59,720 nucleotides of DNA, from positions 1 to 59,720 of the IMG/VR virus record IMGVR_UViG_3300045996_001340. One strand, 5' to 3'. Source of the DNA: a virus. Numbering within the stretch: the first letter of the stretch is position 1; each line of letters starts with the position of its first letter. Under the pieces are notes generated by a model that was given only the letters and a program-made list of their open reading frames with translations, was not told where the DNA came from and made no database searches. The position numbers and the translations under genes were made by a program. Of this stretch, positions 1 through 5,839 are shown one piece after another.

Positions 1-143
1 TTCGTTTCCTTCACAGCTACGGTCACGGTGTGAGTCTCAGGCGTACGGTCGTAGACCTCGCACCATCCGCGCACAAAGTGAATCTTCAGGCCGATCAGGT
101 CGAAGTCTTTTTCACCGCAGAACTGGCAGATAACGTCACTCAC
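1..143 (-). CDS. Small zinc-finger-like early protein (C-terminus cut by window edge)
   Basis: The visible 47 codons begin at a GTG at 143 that overlaps the stop of the upstream gene. The product starts MSDVICQFCGEKDF and has a CxxC pair at residues 6-9, then H and C residues about 20 residues later (IHFVRGWCEVY), a spacing compatible with one zinc site. The 3' end lies beyond base 1. The function is unknown; a small DNA- or RNA-binding early protein is plausible. It belongs to the leftward early gene string. Confidence 0.6.
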   Translation of the reverse strand, partial: MSDVICQFCGEKDFDLIGLKIHFVRGWCEVYDRTPETHTVTVAVKET

Positions 144-333
144 TAGGAATCTCTCCCATACCTAGCCTGAGCGGTGAGTCTTCCGATGCCTCCGAAAGCA
201 GGCGCAGGCAGTCCATACATGTCACTGCCGGCACTTCTTGAGTCTTGTGCGGCCACGTCGTGAGTGCGCCGCATATCACTCTGCTCTCGGTGATGTCCGC
301 GCTCGGGATCAGCTTGTGCATTTGATTACTCAT
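136..333 (-). CDS. Hypothetical early protein, 65 aa, with CxxC motif
   Basis: This 65-aa ORF starts with ATG and overlaps the next gene by 8 bp at its stop. It contains ICGALTTWPH followed by TCMDCLRLL, so two or three cysteines could bind a metal. Its start lies just downstream of an AGATTCCTAG junction motif that recurs at other gene junctions of this arm. I do not recognise the family. Confidence 0.6.
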   Translation of the reverse strand: MSNQMHKLIPSADITESRVICGALTTWPHKTQEVPAVTCMDCLRLLSEASEDSPLRLGMGEIPSE

Positions 334-841
334 GGCTAGGAATCTTCGTTGGAGCGTTCACATACGGTTGCAACTCCGAGCGCAGCCACGCGAGAAAGCT
401 GTCGAGTGTCACGGCTGGCTCAGGATCTGCCCACGCTGCGACGGCGATGTCATCCAGAATCGCGCGCATCTGCGCGACTTCCGGCGGTTGTCCTGCTCTC
501 GCGTAGAGCGGGATGACTGTCCAGCGTTCGCTGTCGTGGTGATCGGATTCGCGCCATTTGCCGTGCGACACTTCGTGGCGTCCGTCAGGAAACACGCGAG
601 CCCAGCCCATCGGCTCTGTAGCCGCGGGCGGTTCGATAACGGGCATGGAGCGCAAGGTGTCGTCGACAGCGTGCAGTCGATCGCGCAGGCACTTGAGCCA
701 CGTGTGCAGGTAGAACTTGCCCGCACCGGTTTTCACGGCCAGCGGCACGCGCTTGTTTACGTCCAGCTCAAGGTGCAGCGCATACAGGATGCTTTTCATC
801 TCTTCCTGTAGCCGCTCTTTCGATGGCAATAGCTCAGACAT
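326..841 (-). CDS. Hypothetical early protein, 171 aa, short relative of the 58759-59619 gene
   Basis: The product starts MSELLPSK and ends with a roughly 100-residue block (ATEPMGWARVFPDGRHEVSH to FLAWLRSELQPYVNAPTK). This block is nearly identical in sequence to the C-terminus of the 286-aa gene at 58759-59619. The first eight residues are also shared, but the middle differs completely. The DNA of the shared block is close to, but not exactly, identical. This gene is therefore either a paralogue or an allele assembled from a co-existing variant. The start overlaps the stop of the upstream gene by 8 bp. No function is known; the GWARVFPDGRHEV block looks like a small phage domain often fused to variable segments. 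Confidence 0.7.
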   Translation of the reverse strand: MSELLPSKERLQEEMKSILYALHLELDVNKRVPLAVKTGAGKFYLHTWLKCLRDRLHAVDDTLRSMPVIEPPAATEPMGWARVFPDGRHEVSHGKWRESDHHDSERWTVIPLYARAGQPPEVAQMRAILDDIAVAAWADPEPAVTLDSFLAWLRSELQPYVNAPTKIPSHE

Positions 842-942
842 GAAGGCTCTCCATTCGCGGCATCTCGCTCTCTTTATCGGGCAGGTGACGCTTGCGCAGG
901 AACCACGGCTCGACGATCAATTCGTCACCATCGAGGGCGCAA
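816..942. repeat. 127-bp exact repeat, copy 1 (identical to 59594-59720)
   Basis: Bases 816-942 are identical to the last 127 bases of the window. The base before the repeat differs (c at 815, g at 59593), so the identity starts sharply, and it runs exactly to the window end. It covers the start of the 326-841 gene and the 3' part of the 834-1103 gene. A length of exactly 127 is a common maximum k-mer in short-read assemblers, so this is probably the overlap that closes a circular or terminally redundant genome. Confidence 0.95.
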
Positions 943-1103
943 CGCACGACGTAGCCGTAGATCCGGGTCTTGCCGTATTTGTCGTCGATGTCGTACCGGT
1001 CGGCACGATGCGTGATCGTGCATTCGGTGTTGTCGTACTCTCCCCACTTGCCGCAAGGAAGAATGATTGCGATCTCGCCAACGCTGAACAGGTCCTTTGT
1101 CAT
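834..1103 (-). CDS. Hypothetical early protein, 89 aa
   Basis: An 89-residue protein starting MTKDLFSVGEIAIILPCGKW. The N-terminal half resembles a small beta-barrel of the SH3 or KOW sort (short strands around GEIAIIL and YGYVVRCALDGDELIVEP). That is an impression only, and no catalytic motif is seen. The start is ATG in an ATGA overlap with the tiny ORF upstream, and the stop overlaps the next gene by 8 bp. A truncated second copy of its 3' end lies at 59612-59720. Confidence 0.7.
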   Translation of the reverse strand: MTKDLFSVGEIAIILPCGKWGEYDNTECTITHRADRYDIDDKYGKTRIYGYVVRCALDGDELIVEPWFLRKRHLPDKESEMPRMESLHV

Positions 1104-1195
1104 GACCGCTTGCTCCGTTTCTTGCGCCCAATGCGCAGCGCTGGCGGCATGCCAGGCATCACGCGATCGAACGCCGTTCTCGCGCGAGGATTCAT
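1100..1195 (-). CDS. Tiny basic ORF, 31 aa
   Basis: ATG at 1195, 31 codons, ending in a strongly basic tail (RIGRKKRSKRS). Both ends sit in ATGA overlaps with the neighbouring genes, the packing style of this operon; that is the main reason to call it. It is too short for family assignment. It could be a nucleic-acid-binding peptide or only a coupling ORF. Confidence 0.45.
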   Translation of the reverse strand: MNPRARTAFDRVMPGMPPALRIGRKKRSKRS

Positions 1196-1425
1196 GCGCG
1201 CACCGTCAGGTACTCGTTGGCGATCTGGTGCAGCTTCTCAGCGAGCACTCGGGGGCCAAGCGTCTTGTGCAGCACCTCAGCAACGCGCAACGCCTCGCCC
1301 TGGCTGATGCCCGTCAGGAACAGGAGCCCTGCGAGCTGCAGCTCGAGTTTCTTCTCGGTGCGCGTCTCTTCCGGCTCGCGTTCGAGTCGGGCGGTCAGCA
1401 TCTTGATGTTGTCGGGGCGTGGCAT
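1192..1425 (-). CDS. Hypothetical early protein, 77 aa, helical
   Basis: Starts MPRPDNIKMLTARLEREPEE and is rich in charged and leucine residues, so mostly alpha-helical. A central LAGLLFLTGISQGEALRVAEVLHKTLG segment has the look of a helix-turn-helix, but no family is recognised. The stop overlaps the start of the next small ORF (ATGA). Confidence 0.6.
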   Translation of the reverse strand: MPRPDNIKMLTARLEREPEETRTEKKLELQLAGLLFLTGISQGEALRVAEVLHKTLGPRVLAEKLHQIANEYLTVRA

Positions 1426-1441
1426 ATTGATTTCTCCTGTC

Positions 1442-1522
1442 CTAGTCTCGATCCATCAGCCACAGCACCACTGCTGCAGCGATCAGCCAGACCATCAATA
1501 CAATTGCTTCGGTAGTAGACAT
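1442..1522 (-). CDS. 26-aa single-pass membrane peptide
   Basis: A short ORF (ATG 1522, TAG 1442) encoding MSTTEAIVLMVWLIAAAVVL followed by WLMDRD. Nearly the whole peptide is one hydrophobic transmembrane segment with a charged C-terminal end. Tiny membrane peptides are common in phage early regions. The role is unknown. It is called on its clean hydrophobic pattern and position in a gap between two genes. Confidence 0.45.
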   Translation of the reverse strand: MSTTEAIVLMVWLIAAAVVLWLMDRD

Positions 1523-1541
1523 AGGCAGTTCGTGAGAGCTG

Positions 1542-1730
1542 TTACAGGTAGTCCGGTTCTGGCGCTTCGACGTTGAGTAGGTCGCGAAATTCCTGTTGCA
1601 GCTCTTTGCGACCTGCGTCCAGACCGTCTCGGTAGCCCTTGTCGAACCCAACGCGATAGCCCTTCATGTACTCCGCGTGGAGTCGGTCCTTCTCGCGCTG
1701 CTTCTTTGTCGTCTTGATCGCCACAGTCAC
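1542..1730 (-). CDS. Hypothetical early protein, 62 aa
   Basis: A 62-aa charged protein with the motif YMKGYRVGFDKGYRDGLDAGRK, a repeated aromatic-glycine heptad (GYxxGFxKGYxDGxxxG) seen in several small phage proteins of unknown function. It is the first gene after the promoter and box cluster at 1741-1786. Confidence 0.65.
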   Translation of the reverse strand: MTVAIKTTKKQREKDRLHAEYMKGYRVGFDKGYRDGLDAGRKELQQEFRDLLNVEAPEPDYL

Positions 1731-1740
1731 GTTCCGTCAA

Positions 1741-1786
1741 TAGTTCCGTAGTTCCGGACGCTACGCGCATTTAGTTCCGGTGTCAA
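1741..1786 (-). promoter_or_regulatory. Leftward promoter with three CCGGAAC-type boxes
   Basis: On the minus strand TTGACA (1786-1781) is followed after 17 nt by TAGCGT (1763-1758). The spacer begins CCGGAACTA directly after the -35. A second, tandem box, TAGTTCCGTAGTTCCGG on the plus strand (1741-1757), lies over the start region and is identical over 17 bp to 6832-6848 in the rightward promoter. A further partial box (GTTCCG) lies at 1731. The hexamers and boxes are seen directly. Calling them promoter and operator is inference. Confidence 0.6.
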
Positions 1787-1800
1787 GCGGTCGGGGATGA

Positions 1801-2034
1801 CTAGAGTCGAATGGCGAGCCACTGCTCGACGGTGTCGTTACAGGCGTCGAGCTCGGCCAGCAGGTAGGACCAATCCTCGAGCGCCCACACGATGCGCTCG
1901 CCCATGGCAACGCGCAGCAATGCGTCGGCGCCTGGCCCTTCAGATTGAGCCAGGCGCCGAACCTTTACGCGGGAGTAGGTAGCGAGAACGGTCGCGGGGT
2001 CGGGGATGACAGATCTTGGTGACGTACGATCCAT
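1801..2034 (-). CDS. Hypothetical early protein, 77 aa
   Basis: ATG 2034 with a GAGGGGC Shine-Dalgarno-like stretch just upstream. The C-terminal half (VAMGERIVWALEDWSYLLAELDACNDTVEQWL) is helical and acidic. The first 23 codons overlap the 3' end of the ORF at 1965-2147 in another frame, so the true start may be internal (Met at about residue 44). Function unknown. Confidence 0.5.
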   Translation of the reverse strand: MDRTSPRSVIPDPATVLATYSRVKVRRLAQSEGPGADALLRVAMGERIVWALEDWSYLLAELDACNDTVEQWLAIRL

Positions 2035-2147
2035 GCGCCCCTCGCGATTAACGTTAACAAGGCGGCCCGCTGGCGGGCGGCGAGGCTTTCGCCCCTCGCA
2101 CGTTCCAGCGGGCCGCGCACGTCAACGGTTGCAGGTAGATTGCTCAT
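1965..2147 (-). CDS. Hypothetical early protein, 60 aa
   Basis: Starts MSNLPATVDVRGPLERARGE at an ATGA overlap with the upstream gene, which supports translation. It is arginine- and alanine-rich and has a proline-rich tail. It overlaps the next gene by 70 bp, unusual for this genome, so one of the two may start or end differently than drawn. Function unknown. Confidence 0.45.
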   Translation of the reverse strand: MSNLPATVDVRGPLERARGESLAARQRAALLTLIARGAWIVRHQDLSSPTPRPFSLPTPA

Positions 2148-2347
2148 ACCTGTTTTGAGCCGGTGAGGCCGGGATTTGTTACGTCGGCGATGAACCGTTC
2201 GCGGTCGAAGCCGCGCGACTGCGCTTCCAGCGCGCTTGCCACGTAGCTGGCCGCCAGGATCACGCCCGCACGTTCTAACGGCCCCTTGGCTTCTGAATAC
2301 GCCTGCGCAAGGGCTGTCGATAGAGTGATGTAGTCGTGACGCGTCAT
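2144..2347 (-). CDS. Hypothetical early protein, 67 aa
   Basis: Starts MTRHDYITLSTALAQAYSEA. ATG 2347 was chosen because it lies in an ATGA overlap with the upstream stop, although the frame is open further upstream. It is a helical protein with an alanine-rich centre. No motif is recognised. Confidence 0.6.
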   Translation of the reverse strand: MTRHDYITLSTALAQAYSEAKGPLERAGVILAASYVASALEAQSRGFDRERFIADVTNPGLTGSKQV

Positions 2348-2505
2348 GACTCCACCCCCGTGACTGTGAGCAACGTGTACAGGCAATGATGGCGGACCCA
2401 TGCGAGCGTTCCGACCTTGCGCGCCTTGTACCGGTAGGGCGCGACGTCGCGCGCCACCTCATAGCCTGCCGACTCGAACCGTCGCTTAGCGTTTTGAAGT
2501 GTCAT
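2344..2505 (-). CDS. Hypothetical early protein, 53 aa
   Basis: ATG 2505 to TGA 2344; starts MTLQNAKRRFESAGYEVARD. The N-terminal part looks like a small alpha-beta fold typical of short phage proteins. It has an ATGA overlap at its stop, and its start overlaps the upstream stop. Function unknown. Confidence 0.55.
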   Translation of the reverse strand: MTLQNAKRRFESAGYEVARDVAPYRYKARKVGTLAWVRHHCLYTLLTVTGVES

Positions 2506-2819
2506 GAGTAGTAGGTCCCCATAACGACACCTTGCCCTTCATTCATATCTACGAATCGGCAAAGCACTCCAGAGAAATGGCTGTCACCCTGATAGCCATC
2601 CCATTTGCGGAAACCCGCTTCTTCCATTTGCGGAGTCACGCCACTGTCCCAGTGCATGAAGTCTGAAAGATCATATGTGCACCCACAGAAGCGAACGAAC
2701 ATTGCACCATCGTCCGCGGTTCGGTAGGCGAAGTCTTCGCGTTCCTTGTCGGTCAGGTCGTCCCAATAAATCACGAGCCGGGGAACGTTGTTCGTGCGGA
2801 TTTTGTAGTGGTCGCTCAT
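2502..2819 (-). CDS. Hypothetical protein, 105 aa
   Basis: Starts MSDHYKIRTNNVPRLVIYWD. The sequence is acidic and aromatic with three cysteines (FCGCTYDL and VLCRF). Translation is well supported by the leader CATAGGAGTTAAGAGCC directly before ATG, which is shared word for word with the 2894-3577 gene and places AGGAG at good spacing. I do not recognise the family. Confidence 0.7.
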   Translation of the reverse strand: MSDHYKIRTNNVPRLVIYWDDLTDKEREDFAYRTADDGAMFVRFCGCTYDLSDFMHWDSGVTPQMEEAGFRKWDGYQGDSHFSGVLCRFVDMNEGQGVVMGTYYS

Positions 2820-2844
2820 GGCTCTTAACTCCTATGACGTTGTG

Positions 2845-2897
2845 GTGAGGATTCCCGGAACCGCACGCGTGAGCATGCGGAACCGCGGAAGCCTCAC
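2845..2897 (-). promoter_or_regulatory. Intercistronic hairpin upstream of the 2502-2819 gene
   Basis: An imperfect hairpin whose outer arms are gtgagg (2845-2850) and cctcac (2892-2897), with inner paired blocks including ccgca/tgcgg. It occupies most of the 74-bp gap and overlaps the upstream stop codon. It is followed in transcript order by the CATAGGAG ribosome site. Likely an RNA processing or stability element; there is no T-run, so it is not a typical terminator. Confidence 0.5.
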
Positions 2898-3577
2898 TCC
2901 CCGAAATAGAACTCTCGGCAGTACGCCAACAGCACGTCGCTATCTGCGGCCGTGTAGTCGGTCCAAGGTGTGCCCCAGTCCTGTACTTGCAGATACGCGC
3001 GAGTCACTTCACCGTCGTCCAATTCGCCCATGATGCGGACGGCAGGTCCGCCAGTGGACAGCAGGATCTTGAATTCTTCCGCGCCCGATCCGCTCGCATC
3101 GCCAAGCGAGCGCCATCCGTTGCGAACTTCGACGGACAACGGATCTTCCTGGATGCGTTGACGCGCATCGTCTTGTGACTCGCAGTCACCTGCCGCATCG
3201 GTGAGTTCTTTCAATTCCTCGCCGTTCTCTTCGTCCCACTCGGCCAGCGCTTTGCGTGCGTCGTCTAGATCGGTAGCGGAATCGCTAAGCACGACGCAGT
3301 TATCGCGCGCGTCCTGCGCTTCTTTCAATTCACCGGCAAGCGCTTGGCGTTCGTCCTTCAGTTCTTCGAGTCGGTCAAAGTCGCAGTTCAATGCCGCAAC
3401 CATTTCGGCCAGCGCAGCATACGCGCCGCGACCAATCTCCATCAGCGCATCATGCTTGTCCGAGTCGCGCTTCTCGTCGGCTTCGAATTCTTCCAACGCT
3501 TCCGCCGCGGCGATAGATGGCGCCGGCGCGGCTTTGTTGGCGATCTTTCGCAAAGCTTCTTTCAGTACGTAACTCAT
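2894..3577 (-). CDS. Phage protein, 227 aa, coiled coil plus conserved C-terminal domain
   Basis: Residues 20-150 are strongly charged and predict long helices or coiled coil. The C-terminal 80 residues (GAEEFKILLSTGGPAVRIMG to VLLAYCREFYFGE) match a pattern I know from uncharacterised phage proteins, with conserved STGGPAVRI, QDWGTPW and FYFGE. No function is established. The CATAGGAGTTAAGAGCC leader and hairpin at 3621-3649 precede it. Confidence 0.75.
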   Translation of the reverse strand: MSYVLKEALRKIANKAAPAPSIAAAEALEEFEADEKRDSDKHDALMEIGRGAYAALAEMVAALNCDFDRLEELKDERQALAGELKEAQDARDNCVVLSDSATDLDDARKALAEWDEENGEELKELTDAAGDCESQDDARQRIQEDPLSVEVRNGWRSLGDASGSGAEEFKILLSTGGPAVRIMGELDDGEVTRAYLQVQDWGTPWTDYTAADSDVLLAYCREFYFGE

Positions 3578-3620
3578 GGCTCTTAACTCCTATGTTCGGG
3601 CACGCGGGATTGCGCTCCAG

Positions 3621-3649
3621 CATGCGCCGTACGTTGTGCACGGCGCATG
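3621..3649 (-). promoter_or_regulatory. Perfect 10-bp stem hairpin before the 2894-3577 gene
   Basis: catgcgccgt (3621-3630) pairs fully with acggcgcatg (3640-3649) around a 9-nt loop. It lies in an 81-bp gap between genes and is followed by the shared leader with AGGAG. There is no T-run, so an RNase processing or translational control element is more likely than a terminator. The same order of hairpin then leader precedes the 2502-2819 gene. Confidence 0.6.
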
Positions 3650-3658
3650 GTGCAACGA

Positions 3659-3946
3659 TCAATCGGCGTTGTCGGGGTACTCCGAGCGTGCGTCCGGTCC
3701 TGCGTTTTGACCGGTATACGTCGCGCCGCGATTCTCAGACCATCGAAAAATGATCGTCGACCCGTCGTAGTACGTGCCGACAAGCTTTGTGCACCGGCCT
3801 GCATCGTTGCGCTTCATTTCGCGCACCCGGCAAGGGCCGAAGATGTAGCGCGTTCCGTCGCGACGCACGGCATAGCCTCCGGCCAATGTCACAGCAACAA
3901 AGTCGCCGGACGTGAGATTCGTTGCAATTTCAACTGCGGTTTGCAT
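3659..3946 (-). CDS. Hypothetical protein, 95 aa
   Basis: Starts MQTAVEIATNLTSGDFVAVT. The central part (GGYAVRRDGTRYIFGPCRVREM) suggests a small beta-rich domain. No motif is recognised. The neighbours are other small early genes, with no overlap at the 5' end (4 bp gap). Confidence 0.6.
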   Translation of the reverse strand: MQTAVEIATNLTSGDFVAVTLAGGYAVRRDGTRYIFGPCRVREMKRNDAGRCTKLVGTYYDGSTIIFRWSENRGATYTGQNAGPDARSEYPDNAD

Positions 3947-3949
3947 GGT

Positions 3950-4087
3950 TCAGCCCTCCAGAACAACAGTCATTGCGATGCCCAGCGACGCCATGCAGTC
4001 GAGCGTCCACTGTGACGGCGGCCAAAGACCTTCGTACTGTGCCAGTACGCGGCCCGATGCGATATCGGTGAGGGTGATGAAGTGCAT
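3950..4087 (-). CDS. Hypothetical protein, 45 aa
   Basis: ATG 4087 to TGA 3950, starting MHFITLTDIASGRVLAQYEG. Its ATG shares one base with the stop of the upstream gene (TGATG). A short alpha/beta-like peptide with no recognisable family. Confidence 0.5.
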   Translation of the reverse strand: MHFITLTDIASGRVLAQYEGLWPPSQWTLDCMASLGIAMTVVLEG

Positions 4088-4305
4088 CACAGCGCCCCCG
4101 GATCGGGGCGGAGGTTCTTGTATTCCTCCGACTCAAGGACCGCATCACCAACGGATGCAGCCATCTGTTCCCAGTCTTCGGCCGCTTTCTCATCGCCGCG
4201 GTCATGCGCGGCAGTCGAGTGAAAAAGACAAGCTTCTGTCACGAGTTGCAGCATCGCATCAACGCCATGCTCGGCAACGTATCGGTTAACGTCATCTTGC
4301 ATCAT
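4087..4305 (-). CDS. Hypothetical acidic protein, 72 aa
   Basis: Starts MMQDDVNRYVAEHGVDAMLQ. Helical and acidic, with histidines near residue 30. Function unknown. The stop overlaps the next start by one base. Confidence 0.6.
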   Translation of the reverse strand: MMQDDVNRYVAEHGVDAMLQLVTEACLFHSTAAHDRGDEKAAEDWEQMAASVGDAVLESEEYKNLRPDPGAL

Positions 4306-4308
4306 GAC

Positions 4309-4686
4309 TCAGCCCCTCCGATTAGCAGCACGGAACGCGGCAACGCTGGCATAACCCTGCGTCTTAGCGATGCGTGCGTCGCTGGGGGCGTCGATCACTC
4401 GCGCGCCTAGTTCCGTCGCTTCGTTCGCCCAACGCAGATCATTGGCGAGCATATCGAGTGCACGGCTGTCGGTGAGATTGAACCCGTCTTCGACCCACAG
4501 TTCCGCAACGGTGAACTCCACCGTCCAGCGAAACGCCTTGTCTTTGCGCTTCAAAGACTCTGCGTCCTGTGCTGCCTTGATGGCGTCGATACCCGCGCGC
4601 CGGTCTGCTTCGTGCAGCTTGCTGGCCGGGTTTTCGAGGATGGCGCTCAACGCGTCCCAGAGAATGGATTGAATCGTCTTTTGCAT
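4309..4686 (-). CDS. Hypothetical protein, 125 aa
   Basis: Starts MQKTIQSILWDALSAILENP and is mostly helical. ATG is preceded by CATAGGAGCAATGAGCC, a variant of the leader seen before the 2502-2819 and 2894-3577 genes, so three genes of this arm share the same initiation element. No family recognised. Confidence 0.65.
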   Translation of the reverse strand: MQKTIQSILWDALSAILENPASKLHEADRRAGIDAIKAAQDAESLKRKDKAFRWTVEFTVAELWVEDGFNLTDSRALDMLANDLRWANEATELGARVIDAPSDARIAKTQGYASVAAFRAANRRG

Positions 4687-4759
4687 GGCTCATTGCTCCT
4701 ATGCTTGGTTTGATGGATCAACTAACTAACTTGTGACGTCTCCACGTCGGATCTGTGAA

Positions 4760-4966
4760 CTACTGCGCGCACGTGCGGCCGCAGGTAACGCTTGGCGTCG
4801 CTACGTGACCTGCATCACGTTGCGCGCCGCCGTGGTCCAGTTCATGCGCAGCCACTGCGCCAGCAACCAACACTCCGCCCGCGATCCACGCGACGCGCTT
4901 CTGTGTGGGCGTCATGCTGCAGGCACTCGCCAGCATCGCGGCCAGAACAATCAGTGCGCGCATCAT
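4760..4966 (-). CDS. Small lipoprotein, 68 aa
   Basis: Starts MMRALIVLAAMLASACSMTP. A hydrophobic signal ends in LASAC, a good lipobox with Cys16 as the lipidation site, so the mature protein should be anchored in a membrane of the cell envelope. The rest has a second hydrophobic stretch (VAWIAGGVLVAGAVAAHELD) and two C-terminal cysteines. It overlaps the stop of the upstream membrane peptide gene. Possible roles include superinfection exclusion or other envelope changes early in infection; that is inference. Confidence 0.65.
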   Translation of the reverse strand: MMRALIVLAAMLASACSMTPTQKRVAWIAGGVLVAGAVAAHELDHGGAQRDAGHVATPSVTCGRTCAQ

Positions 4967-5106
4967 TTGCACTCCAGGGCTGTGCCCTTCAGGTAGAACG
5001 CAGCGCGACTCGGCTCGCACGTGCGCGGCGTGAATGCCGCAATCGATAGCGCCACGTAGGCGAGGAGTGCGAGGGCGGCCAAAACGATTAGTGAGCGAGT
5101 GTTCAT
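4963..5106 (-). CDS. Small membrane or secreted protein, 47 aa, two cysteines
   Basis: ATG 5106; the first 25 residues (MNTRSLIVLAALALLAYVAL and on) form one hydrophobic segment, followed by a short domain with two cysteines (RTCEPSR and LECK). It is either an anchored or an exported peptide. It lies just downstream of the promoter at 5115-5142 and overlaps the lipoprotein gene. Confidence 0.55.
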   Translation of the reverse strand: MNTRSLIVLAALALLAYVALSIAAFTPRTCEPSRAAFYLKGTALECK

Positions 5107-5114
5107 GTGGCGAT

Positions 5115-5142
5115 ACGATACCTGTGTTTTAGTTCCGGTCAA
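5115..5142 (-). promoter_or_regulatory. Leftward promoter with box at the -35
   Basis: Minus strand TTGACC (5142-5137), 16 nt, then TATCGT (5120-5115). The -35 runs straight into CCGGAACTA, as in the 1758-1786 promoter. The stop codon TAA of the upstream HNH gene lies inside this box. The predicted start would serve the 4963-5106 gene. The hexamers are seen; function is inferred. Confidence 0.5.
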
Positions 5143-5434
5143 TAGGCGTTGACACTTCTCGACAAAGATATCTGTACGCTTTCAGAAACCACTCGGGCCG
5201 CCGGTCGCGCTTGCGGCCAATCAGCACGTTGCACGGCTGACAGATCAAGCCACGCACTACGCTAGTTTTGTGACAGTGGTCGACGATCAACCGCGCACTT
5301 TGGCCACAGATATCGCAGCAGCCGTCACGGATAGCTTCCATCGCGGCCAGCTCTCGTTCGGTCAGCCCGTACTTGCACAGCTTGTTCTTGCGCCGCTGCA
5401 AGGGCGCATTTAGGTAGTCTTTCATTCGAGCCAC
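5129..5434 (-). CDS. Recombination endonuclease VII-type HNH nuclease, 101 aa
   Basis: The protein has the hallmark order of the endonuclease VII family: C40-x-x-C43, then VDHCH (D52, H53, H55), then C65-x-x-C68-N69. These are two zinc knuckles around an HNH catalytic centre. The T4 member resolves branched DNA during packaging; small phage relatives are often freestanding endonucleases. The length is near that of other short members. The start at 5434 is a GTG overlapping the upstream gene by 13 bp, and an internal ATG at residue 4 is an alternative. Confidence 0.85.
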   Translation of the reverse strand: MARMKDYLNAPLQRRKNKLCKYGLTERELAAMEAIRDGCCDICGQSARLIVDHCHKTSVVRGLICQPCNVLIGRKRDRRPEWFLKAYRYLCREVSTPIDRN

Positions 5435-5778
5435 TCGGCCGCCTTCGGTACACGGTAGTTCCGGACCGCGCTAGACAGCTGGCGGTTGATCCCTCGTGCT
5501 TTGAGCGCCGCACGCCATTCGCCGCGCAACGCCAGCGCCTTCGCTTCCTTCATGAGCTTGGCCGCGTGCAACAGGGCCTCGGAGACATTCGTAAGCAATT
5601 GATCGAAGTGCTTGCGCTCCTGTTCGAACGCGCCGCGGTCCATCTTACGACGGATCGAGCGCAGCTCGACAGCACGGGCTGCACTCTTTACAGCGGAACA
5701 TTCAACGCAGTTGCCGTTGGATCGGTAGCGCTTGGTATGGCCTGCGACGCACGGTTGACCGTCATAGAAACCCTTCAT
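5422..5778 (-). CDS. Zinc-knuckle protein associated with HNH gene, 118 aa
   Basis: The N-terminus has C10-x-x-GH and RYxSxGNCVECSA, the CxxGH...RY...CxxC pattern often found at the start of phage HNH-type proteins; the rest is a charged helical region. It is the first gene of the leftward arm, and a GAGG ribosome site lies before ATG 5778. It overlaps the HNH gene, so the two may form a functional pair. Confidence 0.6.
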   Translation of the reverse strand: MKGFYDGQPCVAGHTKRYRSNGNCVECSAVKSAARAVELRSIRRKMDRGAFEQERKHFDQLLTNVSEALLHAAKLMKEAKALALRGEWRAALKARGINRQLSSAVRNYRVPKAAEWLE

Positions 5779-5810
5779 TTGTGACCTCGGGGTGAGTGTG
5801 TGGCATGACC

Positions 5811-5839
5811 ATTATACTCGCACATAGATGGATTGTGTA
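5811..5839 (-). promoter_or_regulatory. Leftward early promoter
   Basis: Perfect TATAAT on the minus strand (5816-5811) with TACACA (5839-5834; 4 of 6 to consensus) 17 nt upstream. It is 33 bp from the first leftward gene, which has GAGG before its ATG. This is probably the main host-sigma70 early promoter of the leftward arm. Confidence 0.55.
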
